Of a stretch of 64,000 nucleotides of DNA, positions 37,096 through 50,555 are shown in pieces (position 1 is the stretch's first letter; the number at the start of each line of letters is the position of its first letter). A program made the translations under genes and the position numbers. Location: the NCBI GenBank assembly GCA_020631735.1, contig CM036223.1, positions 14,261,356 through 14,325,355 of the forward strand, given 5' to 3'. Under the pieces are notes generated by a model, which searched no databases, was not told the DNA's origin, and saw only the letters and a program-made list of their open reading frames with translations. Source of the DNA: Saccharum officinarum (lineage: Eukaryota; Streptophyta; Magnoliopsida; Poales; Poaceae).

Positions 37096-39609
37096 CAACG
37101 GCTACTCATAACACCAATACTAAACGCATAATGAAAGTGAAATTTCAAGTGGCACCAATGGGCTGTAAGAACAAGCGCCATCCAAGAAGGGATAGGAAAC
37201 AAAGGTAGTCACAAGGTTTAAAATCAACACGAAAATGATCCGAAGATCAAAATATAGCACAAGAGAACATCACGCAATTGCCAAGGATAACTGAGCAAGA
37301 GGCTCTTGCTTAAATTCTACGTACGACTTGCGTCCACCGAGAGGAGTACCAGATAAAAGATTAACAGAAGATTCAATCATGTTGAGCAATAACATGAGAT
37401 CAAGACTGATGAACATCTTAAGACTTAGGAAGGTTGGGGACAGATTAAGCAAAATTTTTAGGGCAAAAACCGATATATAGTCATAGATTGAGTTGATAAG
37501 GTAGATGCACGAATTTGCAAGCACACGATTTAGAGGTCACAACAAAAAGACGTTTCATCGCATTAGCTAACCTTTGGGAGAGGCAACCGGGAGGTCCAAC
37601 ATAAATTTGGGTGCGGTCTCCACAACTGGCAATGTACGAACCATGGTCAAAGGCTAGCATTGATAAAAGTTAACTTGGTTGGTCAGTCGATAAGGGTCTT
37701 CACAAAAGGGTTGGAAAACATCCACGGCTTATACAACATATAGGAGAACTAAACTTTGGGCTTTCGGTCAAGCAAGGGCATGGATACAAACATTCAAGGA
37801 CTAACCACTAAGTCTATATGCTCAGGCTCCTAAGATAGAGAACCTAATGGAAGACAACAACCATACAATTACGTATGTGAACTTTGTTCTAGGACAAAGC
37901 TATGTGACCCTCGTATGCTCACCGAGGACAAACGAGGTGACAACTAGAGCACTACCCAGATACAAACACACATACAACATCACAATCAAGCAGTCCTTTG
38001 AGAAAATTCAAACGAATGGTTTAAGCAACCAATACAAGGCACAAGGCTCACCCAAAACAAGCATTTATCTCAAGCATGAACTAACTACCAATTTAGCTCA
38101 AAACAACGCTAGCTAAGGAAGCCAACTTAGCATGTGCACAGAATCTGGACAGCAACACAGTAGTTACTTGTTTCAACCATAACTGGGGTTATAGACATCC
38201 CACAAAGGTGATCCTAGACTTTCTAGAAAGCTTAGGAAGATTACTAAACTTTAGTTATTCATACCAAAAGCAAATTCATAGATTAACATGACCAAAATTG
38301 CTAATGTTGCAGATCTATACCAATATGGACAGAAAACTGATAAGAACTTCAAAAATGCATAACTGGAGTTCTAGGGACACAACAAGGCTGAGCCTTATCT
38401 TTATGTAAATCTTATTAAGTTGTATATAACTTTCTTATTATCAGATTAAGATGATTCTACAGCTAACAAGGCCAAACAAGACAAAGAAGATATCTCTGCC
38501 CAGATTTGGACAGATTCTGTCATTCCACTTTGCAAGCTCATAACTAGAGATTTAGACCACCACAATTAGTGCTATAGGATATTTTGGAAAGCTTAGAAAA
38601 AGTACTACACTTCTTCTATTATCTCCAAGACATGATCCCATATGTACATAGGTCAAACAAACCCAACATTTAGATCTATGCAGAACATAAACAAAACCTA
38701 ACAACAAACTTCTAAAAGTCATAACTTCCAAACCATAAGGCCTAGTGTCATGAAATTTTTGGACAAGCTAGATGTGTAAGTTAGCTATAATTTTGGTATT
38801 CTCCATAACTACAGAAAACACCATTATAACCACGAAAGCATCACTGCAATAGAAAACGTTCTAGCAGCCAACATTCGACAAGCAAAACAAAGCTTGCCTT
38901 TGTTCTACTTAACAAGAGAGTACACAAACACGTTATTCTAGTAGCTCTAAATTTTATTACCTTAGACCAACACGAATTTATTTCATTCATGAGAATTCAT
39001 AATTACTTAAGTGAGGTCTAAAGCATTGGCAAACGCTGGGGTGAGCAACATAGAGTAAGACATTCTTGTTTAGCTTCACACAACAAAGATAGTGTACTAC
39101 ATTGATCACAAGTTACTTATCATTTGAACAAGGGTGAGAGGAGCATAGCCATGTATAACGCAACAATCATGAAGATGCATGCTTCGTCCTATTCATCCTC
39201 ACAAGATTGCCAACCTAAGGTGGCGATCACGTTCTATGTCGGTGGCATAACACGCACTCTCTCGATATATAGCTAGTCGTCAGCTACATTCGACTTACGC
39301 ATTCGTGGTTAGCGTACCTGCAGAAAAGTTTCATTGCAGCCCAACATTTCCCAATATAGCACACAATGAAATAGGAAGATGAAATTCTAAGCACTCCCAT
39401 ATACATATACCCCTGTATACGTACATGTAGCACCAAAACTACCCGAATCATTAATCACCCACAATTAAGTACCTTCATATATACATGTGTGCAACATGTA
39501 AATAATCCAGTAACCAAAACTAGCTCTCCCCTAGACCGATAGATGTTCAGTCATGCTCTCACAACTCACACTTACCTGAGCGTAGGTGCGATGTTGCATA
39601 AAAGTAAAC

Positions 39610-39715
39610 TAGCGACATATATGGCTATTTCATATACGAAGGCTACCTCTAATCTAACACACCGGGTAGCGACATATATGGCTATTTCATATACGAAGGC
39701 TACCTCTAATCTAAC
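39610..39715 (+). repeat. 49-bp tandem duplication at an E2 deletion junction
   Basis: TAGCGACATATATGGC ... CCTCTAATCTAAC occurs twice, separated by eight bases (ACACCGGG). The second copy joins directly to LTR sequence that corresponds to position 28739 of L1, about 1.3 kb inside the LTR. Confidence 0.9.
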
Positions 39716-39716
39716 C

Positions 39717-42700
39717 TGACTTCTACCGCTTAAAGCAGGGCTAAGCATCTACTCGATCCTAATCTATGTAGGATTCAAGGATTCATATATCTGGACAAGG
39801 AATGATATAATACAGCAAGGATTTCCAACCAACTCCTATCACTTAATGCAACAATACTTATAACATATATAGAATTAATTGCTTTAAAGATAGGAGGCTT
39901 ATAATGCTCCGGGGCTTACCTGGGATCCGACTCAAGTTAGAGTTTATCAGGTGAAATCCGCTTGGCGAGCATCCTCCCATCTAGCACTTGCCCGATCCTT
40001 CTATCTTCGGGATGGATCCACCAAACACCGTCTTCGGGTTTGGCTCCAACGCCACATCCTTCACACGTTTCTGCTAGCGTACCTATATGAGATGCAATAA
40101 TACATATGGATGAATGCATAGAAGTGCAATAAACAGAGTAATCAAACAAGCATACCAAAGTTCTCATAAACACCTAGAGCTAATTAACTTAATCCTCACT
40201 AAGGCATAACAAAGAAGATTGCAAACACATCAATCAAGAAACAAGCCTCATAAGATCACAGGGTACTAACCCAAGTACCATCAAAGATATGAGTCACACT
40301 TCAACACACTAGCATGGCAAAGTTAATCAAAGCATTAGACTAGAATTTGCCACTTTCTGGGCATCAGAACAGCAGCTAAGTAATTTAATCATAACTGGAG
40401 ATCTACAACTCTAAATGACTTGCAAGAAGACATTATGGAAAGCTTATGAAATTCTATATATTTCATTTATAATCATCCCAGCATGATTCCAAAGTTTAAC
40501 ATGTCGAATTTATATAAACACAGCAACTGTTCTAACACGACAGAGAGCAAGCAATTCTGTACTCCAACTTTAAACAGCTATAACTCCTAAACCACGTGGC
40601 CAAATGCCACCAAATTTTAACAGAAGCTAGATACATAAATTATCTACAACTTTTGTATAACACACAAGACATGAAAACATCATTTGCATAGGGTAATTAA
40701 CAATATTCTCAAATCTGTTCAGAAACCTCATTTGCAAGAAATAATTATTAACTTATGTTGCAAATATATAATTGGGCAAAACCAAATTTACCAACATTTC
40801 ATACATGACTAATTAACACCAGAAAACATAGTGTCCATTCCTAAATAAATTATTTTAATGCATTTTCTTAATTTCTTTAGATAATTAGGTGGAATCATGA
40901 ACACCTATCAAAATTGCACAATAATTTCTACCAAAATTACAGTGTCCTAAAAATGATCCCAAAAGTCTACTACCCAATTTTCAAGCCATTTGGACAATTA
41001 TATCAACCTCTATGAAAAAGACAAATGCCCAATACACTAAATCATGTGAGAGCAAGTTAAACCTAAAACTCCATATTTTCTATGAACACATGGCCCTAGC
41101 ATGAATCAATATGATAGATCAACATAATACTAAGCTAATGAAATAACATTTTCTATTTTATCAATTATATATTATTTATAATCTATTTATCAAGCCATAA
41201 ACAAGTTAAATCAATAACTTGAGCATACAGTAAGAAATGACCATGAAATTTATACCACAGTACATCCATAGCATGACAATCCTACCATAAAAATTTCACA
41301 TCAATTGGAGCAACACAACTCAAGATATAATTTGACAAGCAATATAAATGCAGATTTCCTTATTTATCAAGGTCAAATCAAAACTTTAAGAAAAGAGTGA
41401 ACAAGTAGTGTGTTTAATATTTTTCCTAGCTAGTACATGTCATCACAAAATTAACAAAACAAGAATCACTATTTTTGGAGTTCTAAAACTCTAGATCTTG
41501 CTCTGGTTAAGTTTAAAGGCATTTTTAGAGTATTTTTAAAACTTAAATAAAGACATTAGAAAATACCTACAAACATGTAACATATTATGACTCCACTGCA
41601 TAGATCTTTTCTCAAGGTTTCCAAAAAGTCCTCATTTACTATTTTACGATTTTCCTATGAATTGCTATGAATTTCCAAAGTTTCAGCAATAATATGCATA
41701 AAGGAAAAAGGAAAAAGAAAAACTGCACTATGCGGCACTATTTAACTGAGTCATGTACTTCGCAGAAAACCCCCTGCAAGAACTTTATTTAAACCGAGCA
41801 AATAGGTCCTAACCGCACTATTCATTTGAGTCACTAGTTCTGCAGAAAGACCCCTCCCTTTAGTCAAATTGTCGCGTGAGGTCCTTGACGGGAATCAACA
41901 GAGGGGATCGTCGGGGAGCTCGCTGTGCCGGTGGGGACGGCTTGCCGGCGGTGGGGGGGGGGGAATGGCGGCGGAGCATCTCCCTCACGAGGCGCACCTC
42001 ACGGTGCCCTCAGCTTGGCCCGAGGCGGCTCGTTGTGGTCCGGCCATGGCAGCCGGCTGCGGCAACGAGAGTGGCTCCAGTGGCAGTGTGCTACGGTGGT
42101 GACGAGAGGCCGGGGAGGGGCGCACGGGAACCGGGAGCGGTCGGCGGAGCCGGAGGTGGTGGCTGCTGGACTTCGAGGAGCCTGAGGTGGAAGAATGGCG
42201 GTGGCCAGCAGCTGCCTAGCCGTGGCAGTAAGTGGCGATGACGGCGATGGTGCCCGCACGGTGGCCTGCTGCAGGCTGTCTTGGCCACGGCGAAATCTAG
42301 AGGCGTGGCTGGGAGGCGAGGCACGGGATGAGGAGCAGGGATGCAGCCGGTAATGGAAGATGGAGGAGGGAGCGACGGCTGCGGTGGGCTGCTGCACTTG
42401 TACGGTCGTCTATGGATATTGGAGAGTATGAGAGGGAGGGAGACCGAGAGAATGAGAGAGAAATGGAGGGGCGAGCGCTCAGGCTCGGCCTTCCTCTTCT
42501 CCACGCGGCGCTCGGCTTAGGTGAGGTGGCGCACAGGTGAGGCGCGAGGGAGCCACGCGGCGCGAGGGTGCATAGTCGGTCGGCCATTGTTGCTGTGTGG
42601 AATCAAAAACCTGCTGTGCTGTTAATACTACCACAAATGTATATCTAAAATGTCCACTTTCCTCCCTTTGTAACTCCTAAACCGTTTAGTTTTGGCATGA

Positions 42701-43653
42701 GCTATAGTAACCAAAGTTGTAGAGCTACGCAAGAGCTCCAACTTTGCTTTAAGTGTCAAAGTTTGATTCGGCCTATATTGGAAGATATAGAGCTACGAAA
42801 GAGGGCACATCAAACTGAAATCTGAACTTCGGTCCCATACCGACTGAAACTGCACTTTTCTCCCCTCTCTACTCCCTAATACAGCCGGTTTCAGCAAAAA
42901 ACTTATTAATAAAAGTTATAGAGCTAAGTGAGTACTACAACTCCTATTAAAGGTTCATGAACTAGTTCGGCCTGGTTTGTAAACTACAAGGCATCAAAGA
43001 TGGTCACTTAAAACTGGAAAACTGATTTTCAGTTTCTCAGACTTAGCAAAATTTCGAGCTCCCAAAACCGCAACAGATTCAAACTTTAGTGCTCAGTTAC
43101 ACTAAGTTTGTTCTACATAACATGAACTACAACTTTTATTTAAGGTCCAACATCAAAACTTATATAGAACCTGTAGTTCCACTTTGACCAATGTAACATC
43201 ACAATAAAGCTTAGATTATCCTTTGTAACCTATTGGAGCATTTTCAGGGCATTTGCTCAACATGAACTTTTCATGACTTTTGTTGTAGAGTTCATCTAGA
43301 GTCATTTGGACAAGTTTACATGGTTTGGTTGATGATCTACAATTCCATTCACTTAATGGTGCAATTTCAATAGGAATAGAACTTATTATTTCATGTGACT
43401 TTTTGATTCCAAACTTCATGAAACTTTCCCAGGGATCAATATAGATTGGTACCAAGGTGAGACACATGAAGATATGGCAATAACACCATCCAAACATATA
43501 TCTTTGAAAATGGCCTATATGTAAAGCAATGATGCAGCATCCCACTTTAAGGTAGGCTCATCTCCATAGGTTGACATTGTCATTTCCACTTAATCTATCA
43601 TGTTTGAGCTCAAACTCACTGCCTAATTGGTGATAAACACCTGGGGTGTTACA
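39717..43653 (-). repeat. E2 5' LTR, missing its 3' ~1.3 kb (R)
   Basis: It matches L1 from 28739 to the LTR start, plus the ~265 bp deleted in L1, ending GGGGTGTTACA at 43653. The LTR segment next to the internal region is absent, so the hairpin and primer site are lost. Confidence 0.85.
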
Positions 43654-45120
43654 ATAATGACCCTACATATAACCTTTGTACAACCACTAACTGCAACCCT
43701 GTGGACACCAAATCATGACCTAGCGTCCGCTAGACCTTTACTAATAACAACTTCCACAAGTGACGACCAACTAATCACAACACGACCCATCATCATAGCC
43801 CTACTGACCCTTAATCACAACCAAATATATGGCACATGTGATGTGGAAAAATAAAAATAGCAATACGTGTAGATGGCAGGTCAAAACCCATAACCCTAAC
43901 CACAATATTTGGCGTGACCCTTAATCATAATCTCTGATGACCCCTAATCACAAGCCTAGCATGACCCCTGGTCAAAACACCCACTGACCCTAATGATAAA
44001 GGCTGAGTATATATGGTTCATAGTGAGAGGAAAACTAAAAAGTTGGGTAGATGTTAGCGCTAGAACCCCACATCCCTAACCACAATGGCTGAATCATGCA
44101 TCCAAAATCACAAAGCATGTGTGACCCCTAATCACAACACATGTGCTACCCCTCAATCACAATGGATGGGTATACGAGATCTATGGTGAAGAAAACTAGA
44201 AGTTATAATCCATTCATACGGGAGGGCCATAACCACATAACCCAATTCACAATGCCTACATAACCCCACAATCGCTACCCCTAATGGCCCCTAGTCACAG
44301 CACCTGTTGACCCTAATCATAATTCTCAAGTATATAGCCAGGGTCTATATGCCTACATAACCCCACCTCCCTCCCTAGGCGTGGACGCTTGCCGGTGCAT
44401 GCCTCCCACCAATGCGGGCATGTCCGGGAACGGCTCCGCAAGGTGTGGCAGCGGCCGGCAACCTCCTTTTCTCTGTCCAGGCACGAACGCTTGCCGGTGC
44501 GCGCCTCCCATCATCGCGGGCGAGTCTAAGATCGGCTCCGCACGGTGTGGCAGCGGCCGGCATCACCCACCTCCCTCAGTCTAGTCGTGGACACTTGCCG
44601 GTGCGCGCCTCCCAATGTCGCGAGCGAGTCCGGGAATGGCTTTGCGCAGTGTGGCGGCGGCCGGCACCCCCTTTGTCATGGTGCAGCTACCCCTCGACAG
44701 AAGGCTCAGGTGAAAACCTCGCTAAGCTCCTACTTTGCCGACGATGATTACATGTTGGCGTCATTCACCTCCCTTGAGGCATCGTCGAGGAGATCCTATG
44801 TCTTGTGGTAGTTTTTGCATTTCACTAGTTTATTTGTGGCTTATGCCACTCCTCACCCTGGTGCTTGGTTGTTGTTGTTGTTGTTCTTCTTCTTCTTCTT
44901 CCTCAACTTTGTAATACATAACACGAGCCGATTTGGGGCTATATCAATATACATTCAGGTGGGAGTAATCCCCCAGTGACATTCAAAAAACAAAAAACAA
45001 TATCTACCCGACCCATAATCACAGTCTCTGCTGACCCTTAGTCATAACCCTTAACTAACTACTAATCACAACCCTATTTACCATTTCCCTAAAGATAGCC
45101 ACCGTGCAGCTCTAATCATA
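43654..45120 (+). repeat. Flank unit U2: GACCC(C/T)TAATCACAA array with an inserted retroelement-like segment
   Basis: From 43654 to about 44367 the sequence is a degenerate array of ACCCCTAATCACAA and ACCCTTAATCATAA motifs at irregular spacing. At about 44368 a GC-rich segment interrupts it, and array-like motifs resume at about 45010 (CCCATAATCACAG, GACCCTTAGTCATAACC). The array has no coding capacity and its origin is unknown. Confidence 0.7.
44368..44998 (+). mobile_element. Retroelement-like insertion with 3 x 103-bp repeats and A-rich tail
   Basis: It has three copies of a roughly 103-bp unit containing CGCTTGCCGGTGC(G/A)(C/T)GCCTCCCA (starts about 44382, 44484, 44588). A unique part follows with TTGTTGTTGTTGTTG and TTCTTCTTCTTCTTC runs and TTTGTAATACATAAC. 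It ends GACATTCAAAAAACAAAAAA. The order of 5' repeats, unique 3' part and A-rich tail resembles a short non-autonomous LINE-like element. No clear target duplication was found. Confidence 0.45.
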
Positions 45121-45448
45121 ATCCTTAATGCATCTTCGAAAATATTGTTGAAATACAAGATCTTGTTTTAAAGTTGATGTCAAAATAAATATAGAACTTT
45201 ATGATGGATTTAAATGAAACTAAAGAGCTTTTGGTTGTTGAGTTTTTTTAACAGAACAATGGGACAACAGTGAGTTCAAGGGAAATTCAGTATTGGTTGG
45301 TAGCCCCTCATGTGGGCCCCATGAGCAGACTGGACTGGATAGTGGCATTAATGGGACGCCTGCACCACACTTATTTTTGCATCGTTAGATGACGTCTAGG
45401 CCATTTGATTTGTTTTGGGTGACTAGGATGGTGAGACTGCCAAAGTTG
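45121..45448. other. Unassigned stretch before E3
   Basis: No ORF or repeat boundary recognised. It is probably the old target DNA into which E3 inserted; the 5 bp before E3 are AGTTG. Confidence 0.4.
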
Positions 45449-48294
45449 TGTAACACCCCTGGTGCTACGAGCTTGCTTAGCATCCCGATTAAGATCAAAA
45501 AGAAGTTGAGTAAACAAGTTCTCGAGGTTTACAATTTTTTCCCTCATAAGAAATAGTAAGCAGTTAATGTCGGTTAAATTGGGTTGTGTGAAAACATGCT
45601 AATGAGAATCTAATTAGAAAAATATAACAATATGTTGTTGTAATTATTTGGCGTGAGGAACGATTTTAGAAACAAAAATAAAAATACCACCGTGTGTAGT
45701 ACTTAATAAAAATGGGAAGTGCAAGTCGAGCAGATAAAAATACAACTTCTAGTTTGGGAAATAAATATTGTTAAATAGTATTTTGCAAGCTCAATAATCG
45801 AATTCGAGAGTTCATTCTACCCAACTCTAGATCGCGTCTTTAACCGATTGAATTAATGGCAATGCCATTTTGGCAATTAGTTTCCAACCAAAATGCCTAA
45901 GCACTACCACCACGTTATTGCATAGTTGGTTGTTTCTACGTATGCACTTGAGCGTGGTGTTTGCTTCGGTGAACAACTGGTAGTGTCGGAGTTGGTCGCG
46001 TAGGTTTGGTTCGAACCTGTGTTGCTTAGTCGACAGGTCTGCTCTGCTTTAAGATGTGTGCGTCCCTGGGTGCAGTCGGTCGGCCAGGGTCCGTAGTCCC
46101 GCACATGCAGTGTCGTGCCTGGTCAGCCTGGCCGGTTGTCGCTCGCGCGCTGGGCTCGCCATAGCCGTGTCTCACGAGGCCGTGCAGCCGCTAGGGCAGG
46201 GTCGTCGCGCTCGGCCACTTTTGTCGCGCGCGGGCCGAGCCTTCATCGCAGCCCCGCTCTGCTGCCTCTGCGCTGCTACTCCGCTTACCGACGCCGGCTG
46301 TGAGCCCCGTGCGTCCGGAGGAGGGGTTGACTTGGCCATAGGGCCGAGGTGACGCTCCCCTGCTTCATCTGCCCCCGGGAGCTGGCATGACGAGACTGCT
46401 CGTCCTCGGCCGCAGTCGGTTGGAGACGTCCTCTGCCTTGCTGTCCCCCTGCCCTGCTCTGCCTCTGGATGGCACCGACGCCCCGCTCAGTCGAGCCGCG
46501 CCGTGTCGTGCGTGTCCCGCCACGGCCCCCCCTTTGTCTCATCACTGTGCACGTGTTCGCGTTGCCGCCGTCAGGCGAGGTCACCCCACTTTAACACACC
46601 CTACCACCGAGCTCATCCGCACGCCTTTTCCCCGTGGCGTGGCCTCGGCCTGGGCACCGCGCCGCCTTTCCAGTTCACTTCGCTTTGGTTCCCCAGTCCA
46701 TCTCCTCACACCAGTAGGGGACATAGGGAGTGTTATGGCCGCCCTACCTCACCGAGCTTCTACCGAGCTTGTTAGTCCGGTAATTTGGCGAAGTATTCAC
46801 CACCGGTCATAAAGCGCCGCCGCATCAGTGTTTAGAGGTAGGGCCATAGCGTTGATAGTTTTCCAATTGCTTGTACCCGCAGAACTGCCTTGACCTCTCC
46901 TTTCCGGTGCTCACCTCAGTTTAGACAGGAACATCGCCGGTGGCGAGCTGACGCAACTTCGCCGCGCCTGAGCATGGCGGGTTCGGCCAGGCGCGCGTGG
47001 CCAGCTCGGCTCGAACCCCCTCTGACTCAACCGTCACCGCAGCCCGTACCATGGTGAGTCCTGGATGCTTTTCTGCCACCTCAACCGTCTCGTTCGGACT
47101 CTAGGTCACCGGAGTAGGAGCGCCGTCGCGTGGTTCCGCCTGCCACCGTGGACAGCTTTCGGTAGTGCACCGTGCAACTTCTTTTCGCTTCTCGCTGTTG
47201 CGTGTTGGCTCGAAGTTGGGCGTCGGCCTTCTAGGTGCGCCGTTTTGGCCCCCGGGTGGGCGACGTGGCCGCGCAACGCCGGCCGAGGCCGCGCCGTCGT
47301 GCTCGGGTGCACCGAGGACCTTTCCGTGGTGAAGATGGACTAGTTGGGGGTTCGTACTGCAAATCGCGCCTCTGATGCAATAGTAAGCGAAGGTTCTGTG
47401 TAATAACGTGTTAAGCCGCGGACTCTTTTGCAAAAAGACTAAGCGAGTGCGCGGGCTCGCTGCTTGGGCCGATGCTGGGCTGGCCCGCCGACGCGCCAGC
47501 TCGCTCCGCGTAGGCCGCGTTGCTCTACTGGGCCAAATGGTTGCCGCCAGCCCATTTCAATTTCTAAATGCTTTTCTAAATTAGTTTTAAGCTAAGCTTG
47601 TAAAATCAATATCTAAATGGGTAGTAATCCAAAAATTGTGAAACTAATTTTGTTAGGTTCTCAAAACCATGCTCTACCTGTTAGTGTAATTGGGTCACAT
47701 AGTTTTATGACGTTCTCAGGGGTCCTCTAATTAAATCGAGGTACTTAATATTGTTAAAATAGAAACTTGTAGGAATTTTTGGAGCTAGATGATGGTAGTG
47801 TTGTCTTTAAAAATTTTACCATAGCTTCGTAGTATAATTAGCTGCTCACTGCTATTTTGGTATCCGCTGATTAATTAGTGTTAAGGTAGTTATTGAGCCC
47901 TAGTTTGAATATATATTAAATCGATAAAATAAAACAAAGAAACACCTAGGGCCTGTATAACTAAAATACTTGATGGGAAATAACACCGTAGTTGACAATG
48001 GGGATACGTAGCGTAGATCGTTAGTTTGAGAGGCGCAATCGTAGTTAAGCGTTGCAGTTGACCGTGATTATTCACGTCTCTACGTTGCATCTGCATATAT
48101 CATTATAGGGACGACAATGGATTAGGGAGTCGACTGGAGTAGCAGAAAGGTGGTGTCTTGATGATCGTAGCATTGCGATGGAATGCTAAGTTGGTTAAAT
48201 TCTACCAAGGCAATTCCCGGTGCATAACCCATTTTATTCTGCACTTTATTTTATGCTTGTGCATTAAGTTTAAAGGAGTTGAATGAAACCCACT

Positions 48295-48445
<151 letters not shown>

Positions 48446-49309
48446 TGATCCCATGAGTCTTACTAGTATGACAGGATCGTGTAGATTGCTATGCTATAGG
48501 ACTCCGGTAGAAGTCGAGTGATTTCCTGTCGCTCGCGAGAGATAGGAATATCTTATTGTTACTATTATCATATTGCTATCTCATGGAACATCAATGTATA
48601 TGGATAATTGGAGACCGGGCGGAACGGGTGGAGGGACTTGGACCTGGTTGGGCAACAGAGCGGGGCTCTGGTTGCATTTGTTCTGCCTGTGTCAATTAAG
48701 GACTGTTCGTTGCATGGACCCTGGTCAAGTCACAGTTTTATTGTCCCGAGCATATACTTGCTTATGGGAGCGGGAAGACTTGTTACTCTCTTGTCATGGG
48801 TTCCGGCTCTTTCCGGACCGGCTTTCTATGGTGGTTATATATATATTGGGTTGAGGAGGTCTAAGCACCATACTGAGGCCGGGCCTGCAGTGTTGTGGGC
48901 TTAGAGTCCGAGCTTGGACGGGGACCTGGACCCCTTGACAGGAGTGGAACGGGTTGGTCTTACTTGTGCCCGGGGTACAAGCAAGGCGTGTGTTTTCGGG
49001 GCACCCAGCTAGGCATATTGATTCGCGAATCGCCGTTTCTGCGTGACGGTACGGCTTGACTACGCTCTGGCATCGTAGTAAGAACTGGCAGTTGAAAGAT
49101 GAAGAAATGATTCCTTTTGCTCAACCCTGCTTGATTATAGGCTAGGTGCTTACATAGAAGGTTGGATAAGAAATAAAATACGGCTATTAAAAGTAAGAAA
49201 TTAAGGACACACTCTTATTGCTGCTTTTCGCAAACAGAAGTCCACAGGCCAAAAAGCCTTGCATAATCCTTGGAGTCTTTTTACTTCCTCCTAACGGGTA
49301 AGTCTTGCA

Positions 49310-49327
49310 GAGTGCAATTAAGTACTC
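49310..49327 (+). other. LTR hairpin GAGTGC/GTACTC (E3)
   Basis: Same position between GGGTAAGTCT and CAGGGTTT as in E1/E2. One stem base has changed (A to G), which in RNA leaves a G-U pair. The loop AATTAA is unrelated to that of E1/E2. Confidence 0.5.
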
Positions 49328-49829
49328 AGGGTTTGTTCTACCCTGTTGCAGGTGACTTGTGCTGATGAGCTGACACTTGTGTGTGGAAACCTCCCGGTGG
49401 GCTCAGCGAGGAATTCCTTTGCGATGCAGAGTAGAGTTTATTTATTAAAACTCTCACTAAAAGTTTTACAAGGAAAATACTATTAATCTGATATCATTTC
49501 ATGCAATTAAACGTTCTCCATGTAAATGTTTAACTAGTCATTAAATGGTTTTATTTCCGCTGAACTCTAAAAATATTTTATATTCCGCTGTTATAACTAC
49601 TTAATGAATTATTCTGATATTGTACTAAAGGTAATGTAAGAAATGGTAAGGATGTTGTAAGCTTTACTCTCTCATTTGTGATCCTGATGTAAAAATGTGG
49701 ATCTTTGAGTTCTCCCTTACGGTGTGTTCGACGGAATTACTTAGTTTAGTGTTCTCCCTTGGGTACTTAGTGTCTAATGGAAAACAAGTACTCTTGGGAG
49801 GGCATTAGATTAGGAGATTCTACCACAGG

Positions 49830-49841
49830 TGGTATCAGAGC
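49830..49841 (+). other. E3 primer-binding site (tRNA-Met)
   Basis: TGGTATCAGAGC is complementary to the 3' end of initiator-Met tRNA, two bases after the LTR end. Confidence 0.9.
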
Positions 49842-50555
49842 ATAAATGAGGCAATAAAGCTTTCAAAACCTTTTTAAATAAAAATTTGACAACAAATTTC
49901 TATCAAAAAGCTAGGGCGATTGCATGCGAAGTTATATAAGTAGCCCTATTACTATGGTTATGTATCTAGGATAGATGGCACCCTGCTGACCTAGTTAGGC
50001 TTAATCCAGTTTTCTGCAGGTACCCTAGCCCCGAGACTAGTTCTCTAGCATCGACTAGCTTCAGGGAGAGCACGATGTGCCAAAACTCTGAGAACGGTTG
50101 CCCTATATGTCGGTAACAGTGTGAGGACGGATAGGACGTGCATTCATGCATACGCTATTGTGCAATAGTTGTTGAGGTCGACCAGCCTTGTCCATGTAGC
50201 CACGATGGTGCTGTTGTCTCGCGCCGCGCACGCCTATTGGTTCACGCCTGTCTAGCCCATACGTTGTCGTACCCCCTTCTGCGCTCTTGTCGAACCTCTG
50301 CCTTACAGTCGTACTAACCCTTTATGACCCCAGTCACCGCTCATCGTGCACGTGTGGAGATCTTGTTGTTCACTTTAACTGGCCCCTGTGCAGGGCTCGA
50401 GGGTGGATTGCGACATGACCATGGTCCGCTCTGCCTTTACTTAAGGGCGGGCCTAGTCACTTGGAACCATCATTCAGTGCATCCCAGCTCACTTAGCCCT
50501 TTTCTCGTGAGCCAACTTCTTTTCAAGCCTTCCTTGTAACCACCACTCACCAAGG

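Larger units (their letters stand above)
35130..39716 (-). mobile_element. E2 internal region, non-coding
   Basis: The polypurine tract complement (CCCTCCCCCCTTAAAAGAAT) at 35131 is followed by CACGTCCCGAGATTC, the complement of the pol-tail block. The rest is homologous to the E1 interior but diverged, with no gag-pol ORF. The conserved GC-rich block is at about 37015-37095. The right end shows two 49-bp tandem copies (39610-39658, 39667-39715) abutting the truncated LTR R. No primer-binding site remains. Confidence 0.78.
27414..43653 (-). mobile_element. E2: rearranged LTR retrotransposon of the E1 family (composite)
   Basis: On the + strand the order is L1 LTR (27414-32409), flank unit U1 (32410-33416), partial LTR P (33417-35129), polypurine tract and internal region (35130-39716), then truncated LTR R (39717-43653). 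LTR orientation and the PPT at 35130 show that the element reads on the minus strand, with R as 5' LTR and P as 3' LTR. The interior lacks coding capacity, like E1. L1 and R share indels that P lacks: both keep a GACGGCGAT segment (about 31264 and 42237) missing from P near 33679, and both lack the 32-bp segment found in P at about 34543-34575. So L1 descends partly from R. Confidence 0.8.

Noticed and set aside
46056..47433. GC-rich ORFs in the E3 LTR
   Set aside because: They are open on both strands, not shared with other elements, and lie in an LTR.
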